64,000 bases of DNA from Pseudomonas sp. S31 (GCF_016648105.1 NZ_JACVVE010000008.1:62001-126000), one strand, 5' to 3'; counted from the stretch's first letter, positions 28,658-39,063 are shown. Notes: a model not told the origin generated them from the sequence alone. Numbers and translations: made by a program.

Positions 28658-29344
28658 TCAGATAGCTCCGAAGACCTTCTTGGCCAAGCTGGTAGCCGCC
28701 TGCGCCGGGTTCTGGCGAATGCTCTGTTCTTCCTTGGCGATCATCTCGAACAGGCCGTCCAGGGCCTTCTCGGTCACGTAGTTCTCGATGTTGGCGTCTT
28801 CCTTGATCAGGCCCAGGCCCTTGGCCTGGCCGGCGAAGGCGTTGTACTGCTGGGCTACGCCGACCTTGTCGGTGGCCTGCTTGACGATCGGCAGGAACTT
28901 GGCGCGGATCTGCTCGCGGCTGCTCTTGTCCAGGTACTGGGTGGCCGAGTCGTCACCGCCGCCGAGGATGCCCTTGGCGTCGGCCACGCTCATTTTCTTG
29001 ACCGCGTCGACGAGGATCGCCTGGGCCTGCGGCACCGCCGCTTCGGCGGCGGCGTTCATGCTGTTTTCCAGGGCATCGACCTTGTCGCCCTGGCCGAACA
29101 TCTTCATCGCCTTGGCTGCCTTGCCGAGCTTGCCGGGCAGCTCGATGCGCACATCCGGGTTGTCGCTGAAGCCACCGGGGGTGCTCAGTTGCTTGACGGC
29201 CAGCTGCGCGCCCTGGGTCAGGGCATCCTTGAGGCCGGCGCTGGCGTCGGACTGGGAGAGGTCGCCCAGCGACAGGGCCATGGCGCTGGCCGAGAGCATC
29301 AGGCCGGCGCACAGGGAGGTGAAGCGCAGGGTGGAGCGGATCAT
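28658..29344 (-). CDS. DUF4197 family secreted protein
   Basis: 228 aa from ATG 29344, with AAGGAAG eight bases before it. A Sec signal peptide (MIRSTLRFTSLCAGLMLSAS, AMA) is followed by the DUF4197 sequence LKDALTQGAQLAVKQLSTPG and a repeated amphipathic helical pattern up to the end LAKKVFGAI. Function unknown; expected in the periplasm. It may share a transcript with the ybaY-like and plsB genes upstream (34-base gap). Confidence 0.85.
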   Translation of the reverse strand: MIRSTLRFTSLCAGLMLSASAMALSLGDLSQSDASAGLKDALTQGAQLAVKQLSTPGGFSDNPDVRIELPGKLGKAAKAMKMFGQGDKVDALENSMNAAAEAAVPQAQAILVDAVKKMSVADAKGILGGGDDSATQYLDKSSREQIRAKFLPIVKQATDKVGVAQQYNAFAGQAKGLGLIKEDANIENYVTEKALDGLFEMIAKEEQSIRQNPAQAATSLAKKVFGAI

Positions 29345-29378
29345 GTGTACTTCCTTATCGACGAATGGATACGGGGGT

Positions 29379-29777
29379 TCAGCGAACCGGGTCGACCTTG
29401 ACCCGTATCGGTTGCGGGTCGCTGCCATCGAGCAGCACGCCGTGGTGTTCGGTGTTGACGAACAGCAGCTTGCCGTCCAGCTTGATGCGCGCACTCAGCG
29501 CATAGCGGTGCCCGGGCTTGACCTGGGCCGGATCGTAGCTGAGACGGAACGGCAGCGGCACGTTGCCCTTGATCGGGCCGACCTGGCTGGCCAGGGTCAC
29601 GGCCGGGGCGTCCATCAGCGACACGTCCTGCAGGCTCACACTGAGGGTCGCGGCCGGTGGTAGGGCGATGCGCTGCAGGTAGAAGACTTCGCCTTCGAGT
29701 TGCGCTTGGCGCGCCGGTTCATGGCTTGAGCAGGCCGCGAGCAGGGCGGCGCAGAACAGCATCAGGTGTTTTTTCAT
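29379..29777 (-). CDS. YbaY-family lipoprotein
   Basis: 132 aa. Lipoprotein signal [16 protein letters not shown]. The mature part ([45 protein letters not shown]-type strands) is the YbaY/YscW immunoglobulin-like beta sandwich. In E. coli YbaY is an outer-membrane lipoprotein linked to osmotic adaptation, and YscW is a secretin pilotin; no secretin gene is near, so a pilotin role is unlikely. Its ATG overlaps the plsB stop by four bases. Confidence 0.85.
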   Translation of the reverse strand: MKKHLMLFCAALLAACSSHEPARQAQLEGEVFYLQRIALPPAATLSVSLQDVSLMDAPAVTLASQVGPIKGNVPLPFRLSYDPAQVKPGHRYALSARIKLDGKLLFVNTEHHGVLLDGSDPQPIRVKVDPVR

Positions 29778-32266
29778 GGGGCCTCCGGTGAGCTGGGAGC
29801 AGGGGCATCGTGATGCAGCGCGACCTGACGGATCGACAGGCGCAGTTCGGCAGACAGCACGCGCTTGGCCACACCTTCGGTGAGTTCGCCGAGCTGGTCA
29901 TGGTAGCCCAGCTTGCCGTTCCCGTCGGCGCGCAGTACGCCCTGCTGGAGCAGGGTCTGGATGAAGTGGCGGAACAAGGTCTTGTCGAAGAACTCGGGTG
30001 CGTTCAGGCCATGCAGGATCGATAGGCGCTGGGCCATCATCACGCACAAGTCTTCGAGTGCTTCGGCGCTGAGGGTGTGCTGGCCGCTGTTGAGCAGCAA
30101 CGAGGTGGCCATGTAGAAGCGCTGCAGGGTCTGGGTGATGGCCCGGGCCAGCAGGGTCAGCAGGACGAACTGACGCGAGCTGGGGGCTGGGCGCATGAAC
30201 ACGTCGCCGTCGCGGCGCAGCAGGCCCTGATCGACCAGGGCCGCCAGCCACTGGTCGATCACCTCGTCCAGTTGCTCCGGCGTCCAGCGCAGGAACAGTT
30301 CGGCCTGCAGGTAGGGATACAGCGCATGCACGTACTGGCCAAGCAATTCGCGGCTCATCCGCGAGCTGCTGAGGAAGAAGCTCGCCAGCAGCGCAGGCAG
30401 GGCGAGGATATGCAAGACGTTGTTGCGGTAGTAGGTCATCAGTACCGCGTTGGCTTCATCCAGGTAGAGGATGCGACCCAGGGCGTCCTTCTGCTCGGCC
30501 AGCAGGTCCATGCCGCGGACATGCTCGATCAGCGCCTGGCCGTCGCCCTCGGGCAAGGTGGTGTGCGCGGAGTAGGGCACTTGGCGCAGCAGCGTCAGGT
30601 ACAGGTCGAGCACACGGACCAGGGCGCGTTCGTCGAGGGCCAGGCGGCTGGTGGACAGCAGCGCCAGGGCGACCAGATTGACCGGGTTGATCGCGGCCGC
30701 CTCGTTGAGGTGGCGCGCCACCGTTTCACCCAGGCGGGTGGTGGTCTCGTTGAGCCAGGCCGGGCGGAACTGCGGGCCAAGCGCTTGCTCGCGCCAGCCG
30801 GGTTGCTGCTGGTCGAGGAAGCCGGCCAGGCGGATCGGCTCGCCGAAATTGACGTAGACCTGGCCAAAACGCTGTTTCAGCGCGCCGATCACCTTGAAGA
30901 TGTCGAAGATCGATTCCTTCTTCTTGCTCGCACCGCGCAACTCGCCCAGGTAGGTCCGGCCTTCAAGCACCCGTTCATAGCCGATGTACACCGGTACGAA
31001 AACGATAGGCGTGCGCGAAGAGCGCAGGAAGCTGCGCAAGGTGATCGCCAGCATGCCGGTGCGTGGCTGCAGCATGCGCCCGGTGCGCGAACGCCCGCCC
31101 TCGACGAAGTACTCCACCGGGAAGCCCTTGGTGAACAGGGTGTGCAGGTACTCGTTGAACACCGCCGTGTACAGCGGGTTGCCCTTGAAGGTGCGGCGCA
31201 TGAAGAAGGCCCCGCCACGGCGCAGCAGCCCGCCGATCACCGGCATGTTGAGGTTGATCCCGGCGGCGATGTGCGGCGGCGTCAGGCCGTTGCGAAACAG
31301 CAGGTACGACAGCAGCAGGTAGTCGATGTGGCTGCGGTGGCAGGGGACGTAGATCACTTCGTGGCCAGGAGCGATGCCTTGCACCTGCTCGATGTGGTTG
31401 ACCTTGATGCCATCGTAGATCTTGTTCCAGAACCAGCTCAGCACCACTTCCAGGAAGCGGATGGCGGTGTAGGTGTAATCCGAGGCGATCTCGTTGCCAT
31501 AGCGCAGGGCCTGGGCCTCGGCCTTGGCCACCGGGATGTTCTCGCGGGAGGCTTCCTCGCCGATGGCCTGGCGCACCAGCGGCGCGTGCACCAGGCCCTT
31601 GACCAGGTTGCGACGGTGCGAGAGGTCCGGGCCGATGACGGCGGTCTTGAGGTTGCGAAAATGCACGCGCATCAGGCGCTGGGCCATGCGCACGGTGCGC
31701 TCGTGGCCCTTGTTGTGCGCCACCAGTTCGCGCAGGTGGATGGGGGCCGAGAACTGCACGCGGGTCTTGCGGCCGAGAATGAGGATGGTCAGCAGCCGGC
31801 GCAGGCGGCCGGTGACCGCCCAGCTATCGGCGAACAGCAGCTTCCACGGGCTCGACTCGCTGGCTGGCGTCTGGCCCCAGAACACGCTCACTGGAATGAT
31901 CTGCGCATCTTCCTCGGGGTGCTCGCTCACCGTCGTGACCAGGCGTTGCAGAGTGGGCGGGGCGCCGCGTTTGTCCTGGCGGCCGAGCCAGTCGGGTTCG
32001 GGCGTCAGGTAGAAGAAGGCCGCCGGCTCCTGCTTGCCGCCGACGTTCACCGGCAGTACCGGGCGTGGCAATCCGGCCTTGGTGCATTCGCGGTCGATCA
32101 CCGCCAGGTCGGTCAGCGACGGCGAGGGCAGGGCGTAGAACACCGGGCGGCTGCGATCGAGCTGCAGGGTCAGCGACGATTGGTTGATGGTTTCGGAGCG
32201 CACCCACAGGTACAACAGGCGACGCAGGCCGCCGAAGATCAGGCGGCGCAGGGGGGAACGGGTCAT
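29774..32266 (-). CDS. plsB: Glycerol-3-phosphate acyltransferase
   Basis: 830 aa. PlsB moves an acyl chain from acyl-ACP or acyl-CoA to sn-glycerol-3-phosphate, the first step of phospholipid synthesis, at the inner membrane. The acyltransferase HX4D motif is HRSHID at 310-315; further conserved blocks are [30 protein letters not shown] and [13 protein letters not shown]. Length matches the long proteobacterial type. The gene is first of a run plsB - ybaY-like - DUF4197. Confidence 0.95.
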   Translation of the reverse strand: MTRSPLRRLIFGGLRRLLYLWVRSETINQSSLTLQLDRSRPVFYALPSPSLTDLAVIDRECTKAGLPRPVLPVNVGGKQEPAAFFYLTPEPDWLGRQDKRGAPPTLQRLVTTVSEHPEEDAQIIPVSVFWGQTPASESSPWKLLFADSWAVTGRLRRLLTILILGRKTRVQFSAPIHLRELVAHNKGHERTVRMAQRLMRVHFRNLKTAVIGPDLSHRRNLVKGLVHAPLVRQAIGEEASRENIPVAKAEAQALRYGNEIASDYTYTAIRFLEVVLSWFWNKIYDGIKVNHIEQVQGIAPGHEVIYVPCHRSHIDYLLLSYLLFRNGLTPPHIAAGINLNMPVIGGLLRRGGAFFMRRTFKGNPLYTAVFNEYLHTLFTKGFPVEYFVEGGRSRTGRMLQPRTGMLAITLRSFLRSSRTPIVFVPVYIGYERVLEGRTYLGELRGASKKKESIFDIFKVIGALKQRFGQVYVNFGEPIRLAGFLDQQQPGWREQALGPQFRPAWLNETTTRLGETVARHLNEAAAINPVNLVALALLSTSRLALDERALVRVLDLYLTLLRQVPYSAHTTLPEGDGQALIEHVRGMDLLAEQKDALGRILYLDEANAVLMTYYRNNVLHILALPALLASFFLSSSRMSRELLGQYVHALYPYLQAELFLRWTPEQLDEVIDQWLAALVDQGLLRRDGDVFMRPAPSSRQFVLLTLLARAITQTLQRFYMATSLLLNSGQHTLSAEALEDLCVMMAQRLSILHGLNAPEFFDKTLFRHFIQTLLQQGVLRADGNGKLGYHDQLGELTEGVAKRVLSAELRLSIRQVALHHDAPAPSSPEAP

Positions 32267-32388
32267 GGGGTGAGTGCCCTGGGATGATTTTCAGTGAGTA
32301 TGCAGCCAGTTAGTCTGCCGTATCCGCGCAAGTTCAGCAAAAAACGGTAATTAGTACGCGCCTCATCAATATTTTTTGTTCTGTGTCA

Positions 32389-32394
32389 TATACT
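32389..32394 (+). promoter_or_regulatory. Candidate -10 box and leader of the cold-shock gene
   Basis: TATACT in an AT-rich island within the 229-base plsB-csp gap, 102 bases before the ATG. A leader of about 90 bases would fit the long untranslated leaders of cold-shock genes. The -35 (TCAATA, 17 bases upstream) is poor. Confidence 0.4.
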
Positions 32395-32495
32395 CGGCCT
32401 GCCACTTGCAAGATATTCAGGCAAGCGGCGTTGGCGCAGGGGGGGACCTTGTGCCTGCAAGGCGATCTTCACAATAAAAAACCGGAGTAGTTCAG

Positions 32496-32705
32496 ATGTC
32501 GTCTCGTGAGACTGGGAATGTAAAGTGGTTCAACGATGCCAAGGGTTATGGCTTCATTCAGCGCGAAGGTGGTGCGGATGTCTTCGTCCACTATCGGGCG
32601 ATCCGCGGTGAGGGGCATCGTACCCTGGTCGAAGGGCAGCGGGTGGAATACGCCTGCGTGCAGGGCCAGAAAGGCCTGCAGGCCGAGGACGTTGTAGGGC
32701 TCTGA
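32496..32705 (+). CDS. Cold-shock protein (CspA family)
   Basis: 69 aa, a single cold-shock domain. RNP1 is KGYGFIQ (about 16-22) and RNP2 is VFVHY (about 29-33); [11 protein letters not shown] is the family start. Such proteins bind single-stranded RNA/DNA and melt mRNA structure at low temperature; some are constitutive. The ATG at 32496 follows CCGGAG. A hairpin made by a REP-like sequence comes just after the stop. Confidence 0.93.
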   Translation: MSSRETGNVKWFNDAKGYGFIQREGGADVFVHYRAIRGEGHRTLVEGQRVEYACVQGQKGLQAEDVVGL

Positions 32706-32716
32706 GCCTCTGGCTG

Positions 32717-32748
32717 TGTGGGAGCGGCGGTGCGGCGCCGCTCCTACA
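32717..32748. repeat. REP-like hairpin after the csp gene
   Basis: TGTGGGAGCGGCG (32717-32729) pairs with CGCCGCTCCTACA (32736-32748) with one mismatch; it is followed by GAAAAAC on the plus strand. It contains the REP half GGAGCGGC and may also end transcription from either side. Confidence 0.7.
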
Positions 32749-32759
32749 GAAAAACAGGC

Positions 32760-33137
32760 TCAGCTAGTACGCCAGGTGATTTCCTCTTCACCGTCGGCAC
32801 TGATGCGGATCCAGCGATCGGCATCTTCTTCACCGTCTTCCTCGACCCAGCCACCTGGCGCGCAGCGGACTTCCACGTTCAGCGCGGCGAACGCGGCACG
32901 GGCGCAAGCGACATCGTCGTCCCATGGAGTCTGGTCGCTTTCCAGGTAAAGACTGTTCCATTTCCCCACAGCCTTGGGTAGCCAGGTGACCGGAATGTTA
33001 CCGGCCTGGCATTTGAAGGTCTGGCCTTTCTGCTGCCATTCGCTGCACGGGCCGATCGCCTGGGCGAGCCACTGGGCAATCTGCTTGTGGTCGACGTCGG
33101 CGTCTTTCAGATAGATCTCGATATCAGGTTGGCGCAT
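32760..33137 (-). CDS. Conserved hypothetical protein
   Basis: 125 aa from ATG 33137 (MRQPDIEIYLKDADVDHKQI), with GGAG upstream; a 14-codon longer reading is not needed. Acidic and soluble, with two Cys (GPCSEW, FKCQAG) and Trp-rich segments (VTWLPKAVGKWNSLYLESDQ). It looks like a compact alpha/beta domain of a Pseudomonas-conserved kind. No family function recognised. It is downstream of rlmA in the same direction (16-base gap). Confidence 0.75.
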   Translation of the reverse strand: MRQPDIEIYLKDADVDHKQIAQWLAQAIGPCSEWQQKGQTFKCQAGNIPVTWLPKAVGKWNSLYLESDQTPWDDDVACARAAFAALNVEVRCAPGGWVEEDGEEDADRWIRISADGEEEITWRTS

Positions 33138-33153
33138 AGGGGCTCCGCTGTGC

Positions 33154-33966
33154 TCAGTCTTGGCGCACGAAATAGTCATAACGCATGGAAACCGTGACCT
33201 CGAATGGCTCGGGCTGGTCGATCACCCGGGCGCGTTTCTCGGCGCTGGCGCGCCAGCCATGCGGGGTCATGGCCAGCAGGTCGGCACGGGCCTTGGGCTC
33301 GGCCAGGCTCAGGCGAAACTCCAGGGTTTCGCTGTGGCCATGGACCATGCCGGGTGGCACCAGGGCCAGGTGCTTGTCGTCGGCGTAAGGGCGTACTTCA
33401 TCGTAGAGCACTTCACGCAGTTCCATCAGGTGGCCGCTGGTCGGGCCGACGCGCATCAGGCCGCCACCGGGGCCGAGCACGCGCAGGGCCTCGGTCCAGT
33501 CCAGCGGGCTGAACACGCTGGCGATGAACTGGCAGCTGGCATTGGCCAGGGGCACACGGGCCATGCTTGCCACCATCCAGGTCACTGCCGGGGCACGGCG
33601 GCAAGCGCGTTTGACCGCTTCGCGGGAGATGTCCAGGGCGTAGCCGTCGGCATCGGGCACTGCCTGGGCGATCTGCGCGGTGTAGTAGCCTTCGCCACAG
33701 CCGATGTCGAGCCAGGCGCCGGGCTTGCGCTCGGCGGCAAGCTCGGCCAGGCGCCGGGCCACCGGGGCGTAGTGACCGGCCTCGAGGAAGTCGCGGCGGG
33801 CTTCGACCATGGCTTGGTTGTCGCCTGGATCACGGCTGTTCTTGTGCTGCACGGGCAGCAGGTTCAGATAACCCTGGCGGGCGCGGTCGAAGCGGTGCCC
33901 GGCGGGGCACACCACGCCGTTGTCGAGCCGTGTCAGGGGGGCCTGGCAAAGAGGACAGGTGAGCAT
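33154..33966 (-). CDS. rlmA: RlmA, 23S rRNA (guanine-745-N1)-methyltransferase
   Basis: 270 aa. An N-terminal zinc finger (Cys4, Cys7, Cys20, His24 in MLTCPLCQ...VCPAGHRFD) is followed by RQGYLNLLPVQHKNS and the SAM motif WLDIGCGEGYYTA (about 82-94). This is the RlmA (RrmA) pattern; it methylates N1 of G745 in helix 35 of 23S rRNA. Its start overlaps the last base of dapE. Confidence 0.93.
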   Translation of the reverse strand: MLTCPLCQAPLTRLDNGVVCPAGHRFDRARQGYLNLLPVQHKNSRDPGDNQAMVEARRDFLEAGHYAPVARRLAELAAERKPGAWLDIGCGEGYYTAQIAQAVPDADGYALDISREAVKRACRRAPAVTWMVASMARVPLANASCQFIASVFSPLDWTEALRVLGPGGGLMRVGPTSGHLMELREVLYDEVRPYADDKHLALVPPGMVHGHSETLEFRLSLAEPKARADLLAMTPHGWRASAEKRARVIDQPEPFEVTVSMRYDYFVRQD

Positions 33967-35117
33967 CAGGCGAGCAACCGCACCAGGGTCTGGTAGTAGA
34001 TTTCGGTCAGCAGGTCGAGGTCGCTGGCCAGGATGCGCTCATCCACCTGGTGGATGGTGGCGTTGACCGGGCCGAGCTCGACCACCTGGGTACCCATGGT
34101 GGCGATGAAGCGACCATCGGAAGTGCCGCCGCTGGTGGAGGGTTGAGTATCGCGGCCGGTCACGCCCTTGATGCTGGCCGACACCGCATCGAGCAGTTCG
34201 CCCGGCTCGGTGAGGAACGGCAGCCCCGACAGCGCCCAGTCGATCGACCAGTCCAGCTGGTGCTTGTCGAGGATCGCCGAGACTCGCGCCTGCAGGCCTT
34301 CGACGGTCGACTCGGTGGAGAAGCGGAAGTTGAACAGCGCGGTCAGCTCTCCGGGCACGACGTTGGTGGCACCGGTACCGGAGTTGAGGTTGGAGATCTG
34401 GAAGCTGGTCGGCGGGAAGAACGCGTTGCCTTCGTCCCAGTGCTCGGCGGCCAGTTCTGCCAGGGCTGGCGCGGCCAGGTGGATCGGGTTGCGCGCCAGG
34501 TGCGGGTAGGCCACGTGGCCCTGCTTGCCGCGCACGGTGAGTTGGGCGCCCAGCGAGCCACGACGGCCGTTCTTGACCACGTCGCCGAGCAGGGTGGTGC
34601 TCGACGGTTCGCCGACGATGCACCAGTCCAGGCGCTCGTTGCGTGCCTTCAGGCGTTCGACCACGGCCTTGGTGCCGTGGTGCGCCGGGCCTTCCTCGTC
34701 GCTGGTGATCAAGAAGGCCACCTTGCCGCGGTGGTTCGGGTAGTCGTGCACGAACCGCTCGCAGGCCACCACCATCGAGGCCAGGCTGCCTTTCATGTCG
34801 GCGGCGCCACGGCCGCAGAGCATGCCTTGGGCGTCGATCAAGGCCTCGAACGGCTCATGCTGCCACAGCTGCACCGGGCCGGTGGGGACCACGTCGGTGT
34901 GGCCAGCGAAGCACAGCACCGGGCCGTCCTGGGTACCGTGCGTGGCCCAGAAGTTGTCGACGTCCTCGATACGCATCGGCTCGAGCTGGAAGCCCACGGC
35001 GCCCAGGCGGTTCATCATCTGCGCCTGGCAGTCGGCATCGACGGGGGTGACCGACGGGCGACGGATCAGGTCGCAGGCCAGTCGCAGGGTGGGGGAGAGG
35101 TCGGCTGGGGCCGTCAT
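33966..35117 (-). CDS. dapE: Succinyl-diaminopimelate desuccinylase
   Basis: 383 aa from ATG 35117 ([20 protein letters not shown]). M20 di-zinc peptidase family: [12 protein letters not shown] holds the first metal His and Asp, [11 protein letters not shown] the Glu pair, and the lid domain lies between about 180 and 290. It releases succinate from N-succinyl-LL-DAP in lysine/peptidoglycan precursor synthesis. dapD and dapC, the two steps before it, are also in this window. Confidence 0.96.
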   Translation of the reverse strand: MTAPADLSPTLRLACDLIRRPSVTPVDADCQAQMMNRLGAVGFQLEPMRIEDVDNFWATHGTQDGPVLCFAGHTDVVPTGPVQLWQHEPFEALIDAQGMLCGRGAADMKGSLASMVVACERFVHDYPNHRGKVAFLITSDEEGPAHHGTKAVVERLKARNERLDWCIVGEPSSTTLLGDVVKNGRRGSLGAQLTVRGKQGHVAYPHLARNPIHLAAPALAELAAEHWDEGNAFFPPTSFQISNLNSGTGATNVVPGELTALFNFRFSTESTVEGLQARVSAILDKHQLDWSIDWALSGLPFLTEPGELLDAVSASIKGVTGRDTQPSTSGGTSDGRFIATMGTQVVELGPVNATIHQVDERILASDLDLLTEIYYQTLVRLLA

Positions 35118-35294
35118 CGTGGTACTCCAGAAGCGGGCAAGGCGGGGCAAGGGGCCGATAGTCTAAAGCAAAACGGCCTGGTGGGCTGTTTCTGAGTTCC
35201 AGTGGAATCGTTGCCCCCTGTCTGTGGGATGGGTGGGGAAATAAGCTCCTTTCCGCTTTTGCCAGCAACCTTTCCCAGAAACAAGGAGACTCAC

Positions 35295-35942
35295 ATGAAA
35301 CGGCTACAAAGCTTCGTCTTCGTCACAACCCTGGCCGCCAGCTCCCTGGTACTGGCCAACACCGCGGAAATCCGAGTGACCGGTGAGATCAAACCCGGTG
35401 CTTGCCTACCGACCCTCAGCGGTGGCGGCACTTACGATTTTGGCACCATCAGCACGCGGGACCTGCGGTATGACCTCAATACCCGCTTCAACTCTGATTA
35501 CCAAGCGCTCTCGATCGTGTGCGATGCACCTACCCGGTTTGGCCTGCGTGCGCAGGATGCGCGGGCTTCCAGCGCTCTGCCCGGCGAAATCTACTCGTTT
35601 GGCTTGGGCATGAGTGGCGGCAAGCCCATCGGAAACTACAGGCTGGCACTGCGCGGGCCGAGCATCGAGGTCGATGGCAGCACGTCGGTCAATCGTCTCT
35701 TTAGCGTTGATGGCGGCGCATCGTGGAGGCTGGAAAACGGTCTGGCCCACACCTTGCTCACCAACCAAATGACCAACACGCTGCACAGCTTCGTACCGGC
35801 GGGGCAGACCCAACCGGTGGCGATACAGCGGATGAGTGGTGACCTGCGGGTCAGCATCCTCATCGCCCCGCTCAAGGATCTCGATGTCGGCGATGGCATC
35901 CAGCTGGACGGCGCTTCGACGCTCGAAGTGTATTACCTCTAA
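35295..35942 (+). CDS. DUF1120 fimbrial-type subunit
   Basis: 215 aa from ATG 35295, with AAGGAG 8 bases before it. A Sec signal (MKRLQSFVFVTTLAASSLVL, cleaved near ANT/AE) precedes a beta-rich domain starting AEIRVTGEIKPGACLPTLSG, ending VYYL. Cys37 and Cys80 could form the single disulfide of pilin-like subunits, and the Tyr-containing C-terminal strand is the usual chaperone-binding strand. DUF1120 proteins accompany chaperone-usher genes. It is the only subunit gene in this operon. Confidence 0.85.
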   Translation: MKRLQSFVFVTTLAASSLVLANTAEIRVTGEIKPGACLPTLSGGGTYDFGTISTRDLRYDLNTRFNSDYQALSIVCDAPTRFGLRAQDARASSALPGEIYSFGLGMSGGKPIGNYRLALRGPSIEVDGSTSVNRLFSVDGGASWRLENGLAHTLLTNQMTNTLHSFVPAGQTQPVAIQRMSGDLRVSILIAPLKDLDVGDGIQLDGASTLEVYYL

Positions 35943-35961
35943 GCTCGGAGCTGCGGCGAGG

Positions 35962-36669
35962 ATGAAACAGACACTGCTGGGCTGGCTCTGCGTTGCAACG
36001 CTGGCCTTGGGAGTGCGAACCGAGGCCTTGGCCGATGGCATGCTTCCGGAGACCTCCGTGGTCGTCGTCAAGCAGGCCGAAGGCGAGGCCTCCATTCGCA
36101 TACGCAATGACGACCCTGGAGTCGCGTTGCTGCTGGTAGAGATCCAAAACATTCCCGAAGACAACGAAACGTTGCTGTTTCTGACCCAGCCGGCCTGGCG
36201 GGTGGAGGCAGGCAAAGAGCAGGTGGTGAGGTTCATCCTGCGAACCGATGTCACCCTGACCACCCAGCGTCTCAAGCGCGTGGTTTTTCGCAGCGTTGCG
36301 CAGAGCAAGGGTAATGGGGACTCGGAGGTGGGCGTAGGTTTGCAGCAAAACCTGCCAGTGCTGATTCACCCCAAAGGCCTAGCGCTCGATCGCACGCCCT
36401 GGACCTGGTTGCGTTGGAGCCTGCATGACGGCGAGTTGCGGGTGAACAACCCCAGCGCTTACGTCGTACGCTTGGCGCAGGAATTGTCGTTGTTGCCATC
36501 GAAACATCCAGCGACATTGGCGCGCAGCTACATTCTGCCTGGTGAGTCGCTGGTGGTCGCGCGTAACGTGCCGAACGGCCCTACCCTGGAGCGGGTTCGC
36601 CTGTTGCCGGCGACGGTTTATGGCAATGCGGTCGAAGCCTTCGAGGCGCCGTTGTACAAGCTGCCTTGA
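35962..36669 (+). CDS. Periplasmic fimbrial chaperone (PapD/FimC family)
   Basis: 235 aa from ATG 35962. Signal peptide MKQTLLGWLCVATLALGV, cleaved near ALA/DG. Two Ig-like domains are expected: the first with SVVVVKQAEGEASIRIRND, FLTQPAWRVEAGKEQVVRFI; then LKRVVFRSV and NLPVLIHPKGLA; the second from about 130 on. Such chaperones fold subunits in the periplasm and hand them to the usher. It follows the subunit gene by 19 bases and its TGA abuts the usher ATG. Confidence 0.88.
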   Translation: MKQTLLGWLCVATLALGVRTEALADGMLPETSVVVVKQAEGEASIRIRNDDPGVALLLVEIQNIPEDNETLLFLTQPAWRVEAGKEQVVRFILRTDVTLTTQRLKRVVFRSVAQSKGNGDSEVGVGLQQNLPVLIHPKGLALDRTPWTWLRWSLHDGELRVNNPSAYVVRLAQELSLLPSKHPATLARSYILPGESLVVARNVPNGPTLERVRLLPATVYGNAVEAFEAPLYKLP

Positions 36670-39051
36670 ATGTTCTGTTCGCGGTGGTTGGCATCTTTGC
36701 TGTGCGGGTTCTGCGTATGGCTCGGGGCGATGTCTGCGCGGGCGCAGGATATTGTCTTCGACCCCACGACCCTACGTGAACTTGGCATAGACCCTGCGCT
36801 TGCAGACTATCTTGCCCAGTCGCCGCGCTTCACTCCCGGCGAGCACAGGGTAACGTTCCGGCTCAACGGTCGTGCATTGGGCAGCATCGAGGCACGCTTT
36901 ACCGATGCCGGCGAGCTGTGTTTCGACCCGCCTTTGCTCGAGGCCGCGCAGTTGAAGGCGTTACCGGCCGGGGAGCCGGGTTTGGCGTGCGAACGGTTTC
37001 AGCGTCTCTACCCACAGACCGAGGTCCAGTTGGACCCGCAGAATGCAAGGGTGGACGTGGTGGTGCCCACCGAGGCGATGCGTGCCAAAGAACGTATCGC
37101 GTCGTTGACGCAGTTCACTTCCGGTGGGGTGGCCGGCATCCTCAATTACGACCTGTCGTGGGCCGAACATCGCCTCAGTGGCGGTGCCCAGAGCAATTGG
37201 ACGGCCAGGACCGAGCTTGGGCTCAATGCGAATGACTGGGTGCTGCGCAGTAACCAGATCGTCAGCCGCCTCGGTGATCGGCAGCGTTCAGAGCTGCTCG
37301 ATGCCTACGCTCAGCGTACCTTCGCCAGCCATGCCACGACCCTTCAACTGGGCCAGATTTACCTGACCAACCCGGTGCTCGGTGGCCTCGCGGTGAACGG
37401 TGCGCAGGTGTTCCCCGAGCAGGCGTTGATCCATTTCAGGGCGGCTCGAACGATCGAGGGCGTGGCGCAGACTCAGGCCCGTCTGGAACTGCGCCAGGGC
37501 GGGCGGTTGATCGACACGCTGTTGGTGCCCGCCGGGCCATTCGCCGTGGAACCGCCGTCGCAGGTGGATGCGAACCGGGCATTGCAGGTGACGATCGTCG
37601 AGGCCGACGGGCAGCGGCGTGAGCTGAGGCAGCCGGCTGTGTTGACCTCTGCATTGGATTCCGCTGCAGGGTTTACCTTCGGCCTGGGCACTTTACGCGA
37701 TCATCCTCAGTCTCCGGGCGTGTTGAGTGTTGGTTGGACTGGCTCCTTCGGCCCAGGCCTGGCTTCGCAGGTGGGCGTGCTTTCCAGTTCCCATTACCAA
37801 TCGGCAGGGTTCGGCCTGGGGGTACAACCCTGGACCGGTGCCGAGTTGTCGAGCAACGTGCGTCAGGCCTGGCTGCCGCAGGCGGGCGATGGCGGGCAAG
37901 GCCAGGTGCAACTGACACAACGGCTGGCGGATAACTGGCAATCGAGCGTCGTTTATCAGCGTCAAACTTCAGGCTACCGAGAGTTCCACGACGCCTTGCC
38001 CGGCAGTGACAGCCGCCAACGACGCGTGGCCGAACGTGACCGGTTGAGCCTCGGGGTGTCCTGGCAACATACGAGGTTGGGCAGCTTGAGCCTGGGCAAT
38101 ACGCAGTCGCGCTCAAGCGATGGCAAGCGTTTCGTGATGACCAACCTGGGGTGGTCGAAGCGTTTCGCCCAGCTGACGATCAACGGCAATGTCGATTGGG
38201 GGCGCGGTTCCAGCGCAGGGTCCCAGAAATCAGTCCATCTCAGTGCGAGTGCACCGCTGGGCGGCAGTCGACGGCTGCGCGCGTCGTTTTCTGACAGTGG
38301 CGAGAGCAGGCGTACCGGCGTCTCCATCAACGAGCGTATCAACGATCAGATGGCCTACGACCTTGGCCTGGAGCGGCAAGGCCACCAGGACGCCTTGCAA
38401 AGCCGCATCGGCATGTCGTTGATGTCCAGGTACAACCACATGCGTTTCGATCATGCCGATAACGGTCAAGGCCGGCGCAGCCTGTTTGCCAGCGTGCGCG
38501 GCGGTGCCGTCGCCCATGACGCAGGGCTGACGCTGTCGCCCTACACGGTGCAGGATACCTTTGCGCTGCTCAACGTCGGCGAGCTGAGCGATGTCCGGGT
38601 CAACACCCCAAGCGGGCCGGTGTGGACCGACGGCCAGGGGCGGGCCCTGGCAGCGCGGGTCGAGCCCTATGGCGAAAGCCCGGTGCAGGTAGAGGCACGC
38701 AGCTTGCCGCGCAATGTCGAGCTGGACAACGCCATCGCCACGGTACAGGCGCGGCGAGGCGCGGTGTCGCAGGTAGTGTTCGATGCCTACGAGCGGCGGC
38801 GTTTGCTGCTGCATGCCTCGTTCGATGGGCAACCCTTGCCCGCGGGGGCGTCGGTCAGTGATGAGGTTGACGGTTTCGTGACCCTGGTGCAAAACGGTGG
38901 CCTGATCTTCGTGCATGACTTTCGCCAAGGCCGCCGCCTGATCGTCGATCTGCCCGAGCGGGGCACCTGTACCTTGGAGTTCCAGCCCGCCGAGCAGGCA
39001 GATCACGACCTGTACTACGAAACGCTGCCTGCCACCTGCCAGGCAGCGTGA
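36670..39051 (+). CDS. Outer-membrane fimbrial usher
   Basis: 793 aa. Signal peptide to about AMSARA/QD, then a PapC-type N-terminal domain (FDPTTLRELGIDPALADYLA, FTPGEHRVTFRLNGRAL), a long beta-barrel with interior plug, and a C-terminal domain with two Cys (GTCTLEF, LPATCQAA). Ushers form the outer-membrane pore through which subunits are assembled. At 793 residues it is close to the normal size. It abuts the chaperone gene and converges on ndvB, 12 bases away. Confidence 0.88.
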   Translation: MFCSRWLASLLCGFCVWLGAMSARAQDIVFDPTTLRELGIDPALADYLAQSPRFTPGEHRVTFRLNGRALGSIEARFTDAGELCFDPPLLEAAQLKALPAGEPGLACERFQRLYPQTEVQLDPQNARVDVVVPTEAMRAKERIASLTQFTSGGVAGILNYDLSWAEHRLSGGAQSNWTARTELGLNANDWVLRSNQIVSRLGDRQRSELLDAYAQRTFASHATTLQLGQIYLTNPVLGGLAVNGAQVFPEQALIHFRAARTIEGVAQTQARLELRQGGRLIDTLLVPAGPFAVEPPSQVDANRALQVTIVEADGQRRELRQPAVLTSALDSAAGFTFGLGTLRDHPQSPGVLSVGWTGSFGPGLASQVGVLSSSHYQSAGFGLGVQPWTGAELSSNVRQAWLPQAGDGGQGQVQLTQRLADNWQSSVVYQRQTSGYREFHDALPGSDSRQRRVAERDRLSLGVSWQHTRLGSLSLGNTQSRSSDGKRFVMTNLGWSKRFAQLTINGNVDWGRGSSAGSQKSVHLSASAPLGGSRRLRASFSDSGESRRTGVSINERINDQMAYDLGLERQGHQDALQSRIGMSLMSRYNHMRFDHADNGQGRRSLFASVRGGAVAHDAGLTLSPYTVQDTFALLNVGELSDVRVNTPSGPVWTDGQGRALAARVEPYGESPVQVEARSLPRNVELDNAIATVQARRGAVSQVVFDAYERRRLLLHASFDGQPLPAGASVSDEVDGFVTLVQNGGLIFVHDFRQGRRLIVDLPERGTCTLEFQPAEQADHDLYYETLPATCQAA

Positions 39052-39063
39052 GGTGCATGCCTG

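Noticed and set aside
29379..29777. Type III secretion pilotin (YscW) at this locus
   Set aside because: The YbaY-like protein shares the fold only; no secretin or secretion genes lie near.
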